Of a stretch of DNA of 64,000 bases, positions 8,759 to 17,263 are shown piece by piece (the first letter of the stretch is position 1; every line of letters starts with the position of its first letter). The position numbers and the translations under genes were made by a program. This DNA comes from Parabacteroides sp. AD58. Lineage in GTDB: Bacteria; Bacteroidota; Bacteroidia; Bacteroidales; Tannerellaceae. Where the stretch lies: assembly GCF_023744375.2 (NCBI RefSeq), contig NZ_CP146284.1:2542001-2606000 (forward strand), given 5' to 3'. The notes below the pieces were generated by a model. That model made no database searches and was not told where the DNA came from. It saw only the letters and a program-made list of their open reading frames with translations.

Positions 8759-10741
8759 ATGAAAAAGATTCTTCTACTATTGTGCGGATTCACCATGAGC
8801 ATCATGACATGGGCCCAAAAACAATTCCAATTGACGTCACCCGACGGAAGTATTAAAACCAATATCGAAATCGGTGATAAACTGACGTACAACATCAGTG
8901 TGGACGGGAAACAGGTTTTAGCGCCTTCACCTATTTCCATTACGTTAAGTGATGGAGAAGTATGGGGAGACAAGGCTAAACTTTCCAAAAGCAAAAAGAC
9001 AAGTGTCTATCAAACAATTCCTTCTCCTTTCTACAAAAGAGATCAGGTTACCGATCAGTACAATCAACTGTCACTTACATTCAAAAAACAATGGGGCATT
9101 GAATTCCGTGCCTATAACGATGGTATAGCCTATCGTTTCGTCAACCAGCGAAAACAACCTTTCACCATTGAAAAGGAAGAAGTGGCTTATCAGTTCGATT
9201 CGGATGTGATGACACACATTGCTTACTCTAACCGGGGAAAGGATGGTGATTTTAATTCACAGTTCATGAACTCATTCGAGAATACGTATGAAGTGAAGAA
9301 ATTATCTGCCCAGAATAAAGGGCGGTTGATGATCCTTCCACTCGTAGCTACAACAGATGATGGAATAAACATCTGTATTTCCGAAGTTAATCTGGAAAAT
9401 TATCCGGGAATGTTTCTTACTAACAAAGATAAAACAAATGCCTTAACCGGAGTTATGGCTGCCTATCCGAAGAAAACAGAACAAGGCGGACATAATATGC
9501 TGCAGTTCGTCGTGAAAGAACGGGAAAACTATATTGCCAAAGTAGATGGTCCTCGCACTTTCCCCTGGCGTGTAGCCATTGTAACCCGGACAGACGCGGA
9601 ACTGGCCAATACAGATATTACTTACCGCCTGGCAGAACCGTCACGACTGGATGATATCTCATGGATCAAACCCGGAAAAGTTGCTTGGGAATGGTGGAAT
9701 GACTGGAACCTGCAAGGCGTTGATTTCAAAACAGGAGTCAACAACGAAACCTATAAATATTACATCGACTTTGCAGCCGATCATGGCATTGAATATGTTA
9801 TTCTCGATGAAGGTTGGGCTGTCAACCTAAAAGCTGATATGATGCAAATCGTTCCCGAAATCAACATGAAAGAATTGGTTGACTATGGAAAAAGCAAGAA
9901 TGTAGGCATTATTTTATGGGCAGGTTATCACGCATTCAACCGCGATATGGAGAATATATGCAAATATTACGCTGATATGGGTGTAAAAGGTTTCAAGGTC
10001 GATTTTATGGATCGTGACGACCAGGAAATGGTTGCCTTCAATAACCGGGCTGCAGCCACTTGTGCCAAATACAAATTACTGCTCGACTTGCATGGCATGT
10101 ACAAGCCGTCCGGTCTGAATCGTACTTATCCCAATGTATTGAACTTCGAGGGCGTACATGGTCTGGAACAAATGAAATGGTCTCCTAATACTGTTGACCA
10201 GATGACCTATGACGCATCTATTCCATTTATCCGCCAGGTAGCCGGTCCGATGGATTATACACAAGGCTCTATGCGCAACGCTACCCGCGAGAATTATTAT
10301 CCTTGCAACAGTGAACCGATGAGTCAGGGAACCCGTTGTCATCAGCTGGCTCTCTATGTTGTTCTTGAATCACCGCTCAATATGCTTTGTGATGCTCCGA
10401 CAAATTACATGCGTGAAACAGAATCACTGGAATATATCGCCAAAATCCCAACGGTCTGGGATGAAACAATCATTCTCGATGGGAAAATAGGAGAATATAT
10501 CGTCACTGCACGCCGGCATGGAGATACTTGGTATATCGGAGGTATCACCAATTGGAATGCACGAGATCTGACTATTGACTTGAATCCGCTAAAAATATTT
10601 GGTAAGAAAGCGACACTTTTCCAAGACGGAACAAATGCTCATCGCAAGGCCAGTGACTATAAGAAGGAGAGCATTACTCTTGCCAATAGCTTGAAGATCC
10701 ACCTGGCACCTGGTGGCGGCTTCAGTTTGATGACAGAATAA
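8759..10741 (+). CDS. GH97 glycosidase, retaining type, probable alpha-galactosidase
   Basis: GH97 contains inverting alpha-glucosidases (SusB) and retaining alpha-galactosidases. Counting from ATG 8759, an aspartate falls at residue 415 (GFKVDFMDRDD) and a glutamate at 470 (HGLEQMKW). As I recall them, these are the nucleophile and acid/base numbers of the Bacteroides retaining enzyme BtGal97b. LLDLHG replaces the glutamate motif that supplies the general base in SusB. I therefore call the retaining, galactosidase-like branch. A signal peptide (MKKILLLLCG...TWAQ) gives export; the longer frame from 8660 adds an unlikely N-terminus. 660 residues. It is not part of a visible SusC/D locus. Confidence 0.88.
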   Translation: MKKILLLLCGFTMSIMTWAQKQFQLTSPDGSIKTNIEIGDKLTYNISVDGKQVLAPSPISITLSDGEVWGDKAKLSKSKKTSVYQTIPSPFYKRDQVTDQYNQLSLTFKKQWGIEFRAYNDGIAYRFVNQRKQPFTIEKEEVAYQFDSDVMTHIAYSNRGKDGDFNSQFMNSFENTYEVKKLSAQNKGRLMILPLVATTDDGINICISEVNLENYPGMFLTNKDKTNALTGVMAAYPKKTEQGGHNMLQFVVKERENYIAKVDGPRTFPWRVAIVTRTDAELANTDITYRLAEPSRLDDISWIKPGKVAWEWWNDWNLQGVDFKTGVNNETYKYYIDFAADHGIEYVILDEGWAVNLKADMMQIVPEINMKELVDYGKSKNVGIILWAGYHAFNRDMENICKYYADMGVKGFKVDFMDRDDQEMVAFNNRAAATCAKYKLLLDLHGMYKPSGLNRTYPNVLNFEGVHGLEQMKWSPNTVDQMTYDASIPFIRQVAGPMDYTQGSMRNATRENYYPCNSEPMSQGTRCHQLALYVVLESPLNMLCDAPTNYMRETESLEYIAKIPTVWDETIILDGKIGEYIVTARRHGDTWYIGGITNWNARDLTIDLNPLKIFGKKATLFQDGTNAHRKASDYKKESITLANSLKIHLAPGGGFSLMTE

Positions 10742-10756
10742 TTGATTTTCCTATAC

Positions 10757-10792
10757 AAATCCCTGGTATCAAATAGATGTCAGGGATTTTTT
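10757..10792 (+). terminator. Terminator after the GH97 gene
   Basis: AAATCCCTG (10757-10765) and CAGGGATTT (10781-10789) form a stem followed by TTT. Confidence 0.85.
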
Positions 10793-10829
10793 ATGGCAGA
10801 CAGCATCGGATGATTTGCCAAAGAATTCG

Positions 10830-10837
10830 TATCTTTG
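10830..10837 (+). promoter_or_regulatory. -7 element for ychF
   Basis: TATCTTTG, an exact TAnnTTTG match, 40 bp before the ychF start. Confidence 0.6.
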
Positions 10838-10877
10838 TGGTTTAAATCAACTGATAATAAAACGAATCATATAGATT

Positions 10878-11981
10878 ATGGCATTACAATGTGGCATTGT
10901 CGGACTTCCTAACGTCGGAAAGTCCACTCTTTTCAACTGTTTATCGAACGCGAAAGCACAATCGGCCAACTTTCCGTTCTGTACGATCGAGCCGAATGTA
11001 GGTGTCATTACCGTACCAGACGAACGCCTGAACAAACTGGCTGAAATTGAACATCCGCAGCGTGTCATCCCAACCACGGTTGAGATTGTCGACATCGCCG
11101 GACTGGTGAAAGGCGCCAGCAAAGGAGAAGGATTGGGAAATAAATTCCTGGCCAATATCCGTGAAACGGATGCCATTCTGCATGTACTGCGCTGCTTCGA
11201 CGACGATAACATTGTTCACGTAGATGGTTCCGTTGATCCGGTAAGGGATAAAGAAATCATTGACATGGAACTCCAGATCAAAGACTTGGAAACGATAGAC
11301 AGCCGTATCGCCAAAGTACAGAAACAAGCACAGACCGGTGGAGATAAACAAGCCAAAATCGCTTACGAAGTATTATGTAAGTATAAGGCTGCTTTGGAAC
11401 AGGGAAAGAGCGCCCGCACCGTTTCGTTTGAGACGAAAGAAGAAGAGAGAGTAGCCCATGATTTATTTCTTCTGACAAACAAACCCGTTCTTTATGTTTG
11501 TAACGTGGATGAAGCCAGTGCCGTTAACGGCAATAAATATGTTGATGCCGTGCGTGAAGCAGTAAAAGACGAGAATGCCGAAATCCTGGTAGTTGCCGCT
11601 AAGATTGAAAGCGAAATAGCCGAACTGGAAACTTACGACGAACGCCAGATGTTCCTGCAGGAAATAGGTCTTGAAGAATCGGGTGTCAACCGTCTGATCA
11701 AGTCGGCCTACAAGCTGTTGAATCTGCAAACCTTCCTGACTGCCGGACCTGATGAAGTTCGTGCCTGGACATTCCATAAAGGCTGGAAAGCACCGCAATG
11801 CGCCGGTGTAATCCACACAGATTTTGAACGCGGATTTATCCGGGCCGAAGTGATTAAATACGACGACTACATTTCATATGGCTCAGAAGCAGCTGTCAAG
11901 GAAGCAGGCAAGATGAGTGTGGAAGGTAAGGATTACGTCGTACAGGATGGCGACATCATGCACTTCCGTTTTAACGTATAA
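10878..11981 (+). CDS. ychF: Redox-regulated ATPase YchF (OLA1/Obg-like)
   Basis: The 367-residue P-loop protein of the Obg family prefers ATP and associates with ribosomes; YchF is linked to oxidative stress responses in other bacteria. Visible motifs are G1 GLPNVGKST (residues 7-15), TIEPNVGVITVPD (switch I), DIAGLVKGASKGEGLGN (G3), NVDEAS in place of the NKxD specificity motif, and a C-terminal TGS domain (TFLTAGPDEVRAWTFHKGWKAPQ...HTDFERGFIRAEV). The start has its own promoter at 10830 and a terminator follows. Confidence 0.97.
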   Translation: MALQCGIVGLPNVGKSTLFNCLSNAKAQSANFPFCTIEPNVGVITVPDERLNKLAEIEHPQRVIPTTVEIVDIAGLVKGASKGEGLGNKFLANIRETDAILHVLRCFDDDNIVHVDGSVDPVRDKEIIDMELQIKDLETIDSRIAKVQKQAQTGGDKQAKIAYEVLCKYKAALEQGKSARTVSFETKEEERVAHDLFLLTNKPVLYVCNVDEASAVNGNKYVDAVREAVKDENAEILVVAAKIESEIAELETYDERQMFLQEIGLEESGVNRLIKSAYKLLNLQTFLTAGPDEVRAWTFHKGWKAPQCAGVIHTDFERGFIRAEVIKYDDYISYGSEAAVKEAGKMSVEGKDYVVQDGDIMHFRFNV

Positions 11982-11988
11982 CAAACTT

Positions 11989-12028
11989 AAATCCCGCATG
12001 TACGAACCAGTACTCGCGGGATTTCTTA
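11989..12028 (+). terminator. Terminator after ychF
   Basis: AAATCCCGC (11989-11997) pairs with GCGGGATTT (12016-12024), followed by CTTA. It lies only 17 bp before nadB, so nadB must be read through or start very close. Confidence 0.75.
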
Positions 12029-12040
12029 AATATAAACATA

Positions 12041-13624
12041 ATGGTACAGCGATTTGATTTCTTAGTTATTGGTTCCGGTATAGCCGGAATGAGTTTTGCC
12101 CTAAAAGTGGCACATAAAGGGAAAGTAGCCCTCGTCTGCAAATCCGGTCTCGAAGAAGCAAATACCTATTTTGCCCAAGGAGGCGTAGCGTCTGTTACCA
12201 ACCTGCTTGTTGATAATTTCGACAAGCATATTCAAGACACCATGATTGCGGGTGACTGGTTAAGCGACCGGGCAGCCGTAGAACAAGTTGTCCGTAACGC
12301 ACCTCAACAAATCAAGGAGCTGATCAGCTGGGGTGTCGATTTTGATAAAGATGCCAATGGTAATTTCGACTTACACCGTGAAGGAGGACATTCTGAATTC
12401 CGTATTTTGCACCACAAGGATAATACCGGTGCTGAAATTCAGGACAGCTTGATCCGCGCTGTACAGACGCATCCGAACATTACCGTATTCGAGAACCATT
12501 TTGCCATTGAGATTCTGACACAGCATCATTTAGGAGTGACTGTTACCCGCCATACTCCTAATATCGAATGTTATGGTGCTTATATCATGGATATGAAGAC
12601 GGGCAAAATTGACACCTTCCTTTCTAAAATCACACTGATGGCTACAGGAGGTATCGGAGCCGTTTATCAGACAACTACCAATCCGCTGGTAGCTACCGGT
12701 GATGGTATTGCTATGGTTTACCGTGCCAAAGGAACGGTAAAAGACATGGAATTCGTTCAGTTCCATCCGACAGCCTTGTATCATCCGGGCGATCGTCCTT
12801 CATTCCTGATTACTGAAGCCATGCGTGGTTACGGAGGCGTTCTGCGTACTATGGATGGTAAAGAGTTTATGCAGAAATATGATAAACGTCTTTCTCTGGC
12901 TCCACGTGATATCGTAGCACGTGCCATCGATACAGAAATGAAGAACCGAGGCGATGATCATGTTTATCTGGATGTAACACATAAAGATCCGGAAGAGACG
13001 AAGAGACATTTCCCAAATATCTACGAAAAGTGTCTGAGTCTGGGTATTGACATCACGAAAGATTATATTCCGGTTGCTCCTGCTGCTCATTATCTGTGTG
13101 GTGGTATCAAAGTCGATTTGAATGCCCGTTCATCAATCAACCGCCTGTATGCGGTAGGTGAATGTTCTTGCACCGGATTGCACGGAGGTAACCGATTAGC
13201 TTCTAATTCACTGATCGAAGCCGTAGTTTATGCAGATGCGGCAGCTAAACACAGCTTGAGTATCCTTGACTCGCTTTCTTATCAGGAGAATATTCCGCAA
13301 TGGAATGATGAAGGTACTCGTCTGCCGGAAGAAATGGTTCTGATCACACAAAGTGTGAAGGAAGTCGGACAGATCATGAGCACCTATGTAGGTATTGTCC
13401 GTTCAGACTTGCGCCTGAAACGTGCCTGGGACCGTTTGGATCTGTTGTATGAAGAAACAGAAAGCCTGTTCAAGCGTTCTATCGCTTCCCGCGAAATCTG
13501 CGAGTTGCGCAATATGATCAATGTAGGTTATCTGATCACCCGCCAAGCTATCGAACGTAAGGAAAGCCGTGGTTTGCATTATACATTGGATTATCCTCCT
13601 GTTCCACATGAACATCAGTTTTAA
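12041..13624 (+). CDS. nadB: L-aspartate oxidase
   Basis: Flavoenzyme oxidising L-aspartate to iminoaspartate, the first step of de novo NAD synthesis; cytosolic. The 527 residues follow the succinate dehydrogenase/fumarate reductase flavoprotein plan: FAD-binding VIGSGIAGMSFAL (residues 9-21), NTYFAQGGVASV (flavin attachment region without the covalent histidine of SdhA), EFVQFHPTALYHPG, PAAHYLCGGIKVD and GLHGGNRLASNSLIEA. nadA and nadC are not adjacent. Its 3' end faces the kinase gene across a shared terminator. Confidence 0.95.
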   Translation: MVQRFDFLVIGSGIAGMSFALKVAHKGKVALVCKSGLEEANTYFAQGGVASVTNLLVDNFDKHIQDTMIAGDWLSDRAAVEQVVRNAPQQIKELISWGVDFDKDANGNFDLHREGGHSEFRILHHKDNTGAEIQDSLIRAVQTHPNITVFENHFAIEILTQHHLGVTVTRHTPNIECYGAYIMDMKTGKIDTFLSKITLMATGGIGAVYQTTTNPLVATGDGIAMVYRAKGTVKDMEFVQFHPTALYHPGDRPSFLITEAMRGYGGVLRTMDGKEFMQKYDKRLSLAPRDIVARAIDTEMKNRGDDHVYLDVTHKDPEETKRHFPNIYEKCLSLGIDITKDYIPVAPAAHYLCGGIKVDLNARSSINRLYAVGECSCTGLHGGNRLASNSLIEAVVYADAAAKHSLSILDSLSYQENIPQWNDEGTRLPEEMVLITQSVKEVGQIMSTYVGIVRSDLRLKRAWDRLDLLYEETESLFKRSIASREICELRNMINVGYLITRQAIERKESRGLHYTLDYPPVPHEHQF

Positions 13625-13642
13625 TCCTTTATATATCTGAAT

Positions 13643-13687
13643 AAAGAGGTACCAAGAAATATATAATCTCCTGGTACCTCTTTTTAT
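13643..13687. terminator. Bidirectional terminator between nadB and the kinase gene
   Basis: AAAGAGGTACCA (13643-13654) pairs perfectly with TGGTACCTCTTT (13672-13683), with A and T runs on either side, and sits between convergent genes. Confidence 0.85.
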
Positions 13688-13692
13688 ATCTC

Positions 13693-14991
13693 CTAAAACC
13701 AAATCTTGAAGCGAGTCACGCCATCCGAGTAAGTCTTGAGTGAAAATGAACAACCATGCTTCAGTAAAACCTCGCGGATAAATATCAATCCGATACCTTG
13801 CCCATTGGGCTTGGTTGAGAAGAATGGACTGAAAAGCTTAGCTTCCGTCTCTTTCGAGATACCAGCTCCCGTATCACCTATTTCCAGGCAAAGCGGATGA
13901 TGAGAAGTCCGAATATAAATATCACCATTTTCACCTATTGCCTCAACAGCATTCTTAATAATATTGACCATGACCTGCTCGAACAGGATCGGATCTATTT
14001 TGACAGGTGGAAGTTCCTCTTCCAGCTCAATATGAATCCGGATTTGCTTTCCTACACACAGGTTCTCCATAAAACGCTTACACGATGAGACCAGTTCATT
14101 TAATGCAACCGACTTGATCTGCGGCTCCGGTATGCGTACTACATCCGCGAAGTTCGTAATAAAGCGGCTCATCCCGTAACAACGCTCAATCAATACCCGC
14201 AAGATATCACTCACTTCTGCCATATCTTCCATGCCCTGAAATGACGCCTCCAATGTATCTAATGTAGAAGTTATCCCGGCTGTGGTATTATTCACCTCGT
14301 GCGAGATCATCCGGATCACCTTCTCATAAGCTTTCTTCTCGGCTTTAAAGACCTCATGCGTCAATACTTCTATCAGATAGAATTCATGGCGCAATCCTCG
14401 ATCCATAAAGAAAGAATGCGAACATTTATAAATATTGGCATCACTCAACCGGATGCTCCGGGAGCTGTCAAGTGGTATGTTCCGGATTTCTTCTAATAAA
14501 GGTTGTGTACACAAAGCCAAGGGTAAACCAAGCAAATCTTTCTCATCAGTCAGATGCAGTACGCGGCAAACAGCCGGATTAACCGACAAGATCCGACCGT
14601 CAAAATCGAGGATCAGAACACCCATTGGAGAAGCTTGTATCAGCAAGTCCAGGAAATGATTCTGTTCACGCACATGGAGGCGTTCGTTCTTCAGCTGTTC
14701 CATCATCCGGTTGAAGACATCCACAATACGATCGGTTTCCTTTTGCCCCACATGCCCCAATCGCGAACTAAAATCCTGCTCTTTCAGCAGGTCCATACCA
14801 TTACTCAAGGTATAAAGCGGTTTGATGATGCGACGATAGAAATAGTACAGATAAACCAATAGCAAGATAATCCACCCTTCGAGGGCAAAGAAAATCCACT
14901 CAGCGTTTTCCCCGCTCCAAAGAAAGAAGATCAAGGCAAACAAGACTGCCAGCAACAGCAGGAATCCGAGGAAGATATTCTTTAATCGCAT
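13693..14991 (-). CDS. NtrB-like sensor histidine kinase
   Basis: 432 residues: two close membrane segments (about 6-24 and 32-51), a HAMP-like linker, a PAS domain (about 112-190), a dimerisation domain with the phospho-acceptor in ISHEVNN (H231) and an ATPase domain with the N box IIKNAVEA (N346), GDTGAG (371-376) and GQGIG. The short periplasmic loop suggests sensing in the membrane or cytoplasm. Its ATG overlaps the last codons of the regulator gene by 10 bp, so the two are translationally coupled. It is the last gene of the sigma-54 operon that begins with the TolC-family gene and should phosphorylate the NtrC-like protein. Confidence 0.93.
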   Translation of the reverse strand: MRLKNIFLGFLLLLAVLFALIFFLWSGENAEWIFFALEGWIILLLVYLYYFYRRIIKPLYTLSNGMDLLKEQDFSSRLGHVGQKETDRIVDVFNRMMEQLKNERLHVREQNHFLDLLIQASPMGVLILDFDGRILSVNPAVCRVLHLTDEKDLLGLPLALCTQPLLEEIRNIPLDSSRSIRLSDANIYKCSHSFFMDRGLRHEFYLIEVLTHEVFKAEKKAYEKVIRMISHEVNNTTAGITSTLDTLEASFQGMEDMAEVSDILRVLIERCYGMSRFITNFADVVRIPEPQIKSVALNELVSSCKRFMENLCVGKQIRIHIELEEELPPVKIDPILFEQVMVNIIKNAVEAIGENGDIYIRTSHHPLCLEIGDTGAGISKETEAKLFSPFFSTKPNGQGIGLIFIREVLLKHGCSFSLKTYSDGVTRFKIWF

Positions 14992-16352
14992 ACCTTAATG
15001 CCATATTTTTCCAGTCGCCGATACAATGCAGCCCGACTGATGCCTAAGGCTTCAGCGGTTCGCGACAGGTTGTGTTCATATTTATCCAAAGCCTGGAGGA
15101 TACTTTTTCGCTCCAGCTCTTCAAGCGTCAATCCTTCCAGTGAGGTAGAAGCGGATAAAGAAGATTGCGGCATTCCGAACTGCTCAAAGTCGGAAGCATC
15201 GATCCGCTGCCGTCCGGATACCAACAACGTCCGTTCTACCAGATTCTTCAACTCGCGGATATTACCCGGGAAAGGCAATTGCTGCAAATAGGTAAATGCT
15301 TCGGAAGTAAATTCAACTGGCGGCAGGCCATTCGTCTCTGCCAGCTTTTGGGCAAAATGACGTACCAAAAGCGGAATATCTTCCCGCCGTTCACGCAAAG
15401 CCGGTAAATGGACGGTGATCAGGTTAATACGATAGAACAGATCTTCACGGAACGTATGTTCGCGTACCATAGCCGACAAATCCCGATTCGTAGCACTGAC
15501 AACCCGCACATCCACTTTCCGTGGACGACTATCGCCCAACACCTCAAAGGTCTGGTCTTGCAATACCCGCAATAGCTTCACCTGACTGGACAATTCCAGG
15601 TCTCCGATCTCATCCAGAAAGATTGTTCCTTTATCAGCCATCTCAAAACGGCCGGTCCGATCCATGTAGGCATCGGTAAATGCTCCCTTCTTATGTCCGA
15701 ACATCTCGCTCTCGAACAGGCTTTGCGACAGACCGCCTAAGTTTACTTTCACAAAAGGCTCTTTTGCCCGGCGACTGTGTGTATGGACGGCTTCGGCAAT
15801 CAGTTCCTTTCCCGTTCCGCTTTCTCCGGTAATCAAGACAGAGGCTGTTGTCGGAGCAATACGCGCCACGGTATCCAACAGGCTTAGCAACGCCGGACTT
15901 TTCCCTATGATTTTATCAAAACACGGATGAGCACGCCCGGCATCCGATTCTGATGTTGCCGGTTCTGCCGGCGCATATAAATCCAAAGCATTACGGATCG
16001 CCTTCAGTAATACCAGATTATTCCATGGTTTCGTGATGAAATCGAAAGCGCCGGCCTGCATGCCTTGTACAGCCAAAGAGATAGAGCCCCATGCCGTCAT
16101 CAGGATAACCGGCAAATCCGGGCGCAGCACTTTGACCTGTTTCAGCAGATGGATACCTTCTTCCCCGGTTGTTGTCAGGGTAAAATTCATATCCATCAGT
16201 ACCAACCGGAATTCTTCTTCGCGAACCAGACGAAGTGCGTCCTTCGGTCCATCCACCGTTACTGGCAGATAACCGGCCCGCTTCAGCAGGAACGTCAGCG
16301 AAGAACGTACCACGGCATCATCATCAACTACCAGAATTTTAGTATCTGTCAT
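14982..16352 (-). CDS. NtrC-family sigma-54-dependent response regulator
   Basis: 456 residues in the order receiver (D54 in VLMDMNF), AAA+ ATPase with Walker A GESGTGKE (176-183), Walker B TIFLDEIGDL, the sigma-54 contact loop GAFTDA (223-228; GAFTGA in most proteobacteria), and a C-terminal Fis-type helix-turn-helix (NLSRTAEALGISRAALYRRL). It starts within the stop codon of the RhuM-like gene (ATGA overlap) and overlaps the kinase gene by 10 bp. Likely targets are the -24/-12 promoters at 18776-18791 and 30218-30233, each with an upstream dyad, making the regulator autoregulated. The target assignment is inference. Confidence 0.95.
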   Translation of the reverse strand: MTDTKILVVDDDAVVRSSLTFLLKRAGYLPVTVDGPKDALRLVREEEFRLVLMDMNFTLTTTGEEGIHLLKQVKVLRPDLPVILMTAWGSISLAVQGMQAGAFDFITKPWNNLVLLKAIRNALDLYAPAEPATSESDAGRAHPCFDKIIGKSPALLSLLDTVARIAPTTASVLITGESGTGKELIAEAVHTHSRRAKEPFVKVNLGGLSQSLFESEMFGHKKGAFTDAYMDRTGRFEMADKGTIFLDEIGDLELSSQVKLLRVLQDQTFEVLGDSRPRKVDVRVVSATNRDLSAMVREHTFREDLFYRINLITVHLPALRERREDIPLLVRHFAQKLAETNGLPPVEFTSEAFTYLQQLPFPGNIRELKNLVERTLLVSGRQRIDASDFEQFGMPQSSLSASTSLEGLTLEELERKSILQALDKYEHNLSRTAEALGISRAALYRRLEKYGIKVCD

Positions 16353-17251
16353 ATTATCTTTTCTTCTTTATTTATAACTTCTTCTTTTCCCTCATCAGCT
16401 GCCAGCAAATCTGTAATTACTTTCGCCGGAATAGATAACCTGGAGAAAGCAAACATCCGCTTCCCCAAATCTTTCAACGACGCGCCGATGTGATAAACTT
16501 CCTGACCGTCGATCAGCAGGAAACGATCATGGCAATCCCGGTACGTCTTCACTTCAACCGGCAGATACTGGCTGTTATGCTTTTCCAAATCCAACTGCAT
16601 CTGCGGCATGATCCGTTGTGTATAAATCACAGCCGATACATCCGTCCGGCGCTTACTCAACATCAACAGCACCGATTCATCTACATAATTGTCGATCAGT
16701 ACCAGCGAATGCCTGGCCGACCGGATCAGATCTACAGCGAATTTATACGCATCAAAGATCTGACCATTATAGAAAATCCCTTCTACCGGAGGCAGGGAAG
16801 TCCGTACAAAGAAATCTACTTTATCAGTCAGTTCCCGGATCTGCCGGTCATGATCATTCAATCTTTCTTCTATCCGGCGATGAGAATACGGGCTCATCGC
16901 ATAACCTTTCAGTACGTAATCTTTCAGTATCTGATTGGCCCACTGACGGAAGCGGGTGCCCTGCTTGCTCTTTACCCGGTAACCCACCGAGATAATCACA
17001 TCCAGATTATAATAATCCACCCGATACGTCTTTCCGTCTGACGCAGTATAGGCAAATTTTGCCCAAACTGAATCTTTTACCAGCTCTTCTTCCTTGAATA
17101 TATTACGAATATGTTTTCCTATCACACTGATGTCTCGTCCAAAAAGTTGAGACATCTCTTCAATAGATAACCAGACGGTCTCATTTTTCAAATGAACTTC
17201 CAGTTTTATTATCTCATCCGGCTGATATAATACAATCTCCCCTTCATCCAT
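16349..17251 (-). CDS. RhuM family protein with PLD-like C-terminus
   Basis: The first 120 residues match the RhuM (virulence protein/DNA-binding) family: VWLSIEEMSQLFGRDISVIGKHIRNIF, VDYYNLDVIISVGYRVKSKQGTRFRQWA. The C-terminal half has HDRFLLID...YHIGASLKD, resembling the HxK(x4)D motif of phospholipase D proteins with arginine in place of lysine, so activity is doubtful. 300 residues, no signal peptide. The gene sits inside the efflux/two-component operon, 12 bp after the TolC-family gene and overlapping the regulator by 4 bp. RhuM genes usually lie near restriction or toxin loci, so this position is unusual. Function unknown. Confidence 0.85.
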   Translation of the reverse strand: MDEGEIVLYQPDEIIKLEVHLKNETVWLSIEEMSQLFGRDISVIGKHIRNIFKEEELVKDSVWAKFAYTASDGKTYRVDYYNLDVIISVGYRVKSKQGTRFRQWANQILKDYVLKGYAMSPYSHRRIEERLNDHDRQIRELTDKVDFFVRTSLPPVEGIFYNGQIFDAYKFAVDLIRSARHSLVLIDNYVDESVLLMLSKRRTDVSAVIYTQRIMPQMQLDLEKHNSQYLPVEVKTYRDCHDRFLLIDGQEVYHIGASLKDLGKRMFAFSRLSIPAKVITDLLAADEGKEEVINKEEKII

Positions 17252-17263
17252 GTAATATTCCGT

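Noticed and set aside
10814..10817. TTTG as -33 box for ychF
   Set aside because: Only 12 bp from the -7 element, against 19-21 bp expected.
16490..17041. 183-codon plus-strand frame
   Set aside because: Antisense to the RhuM-like gene, with no independent support.
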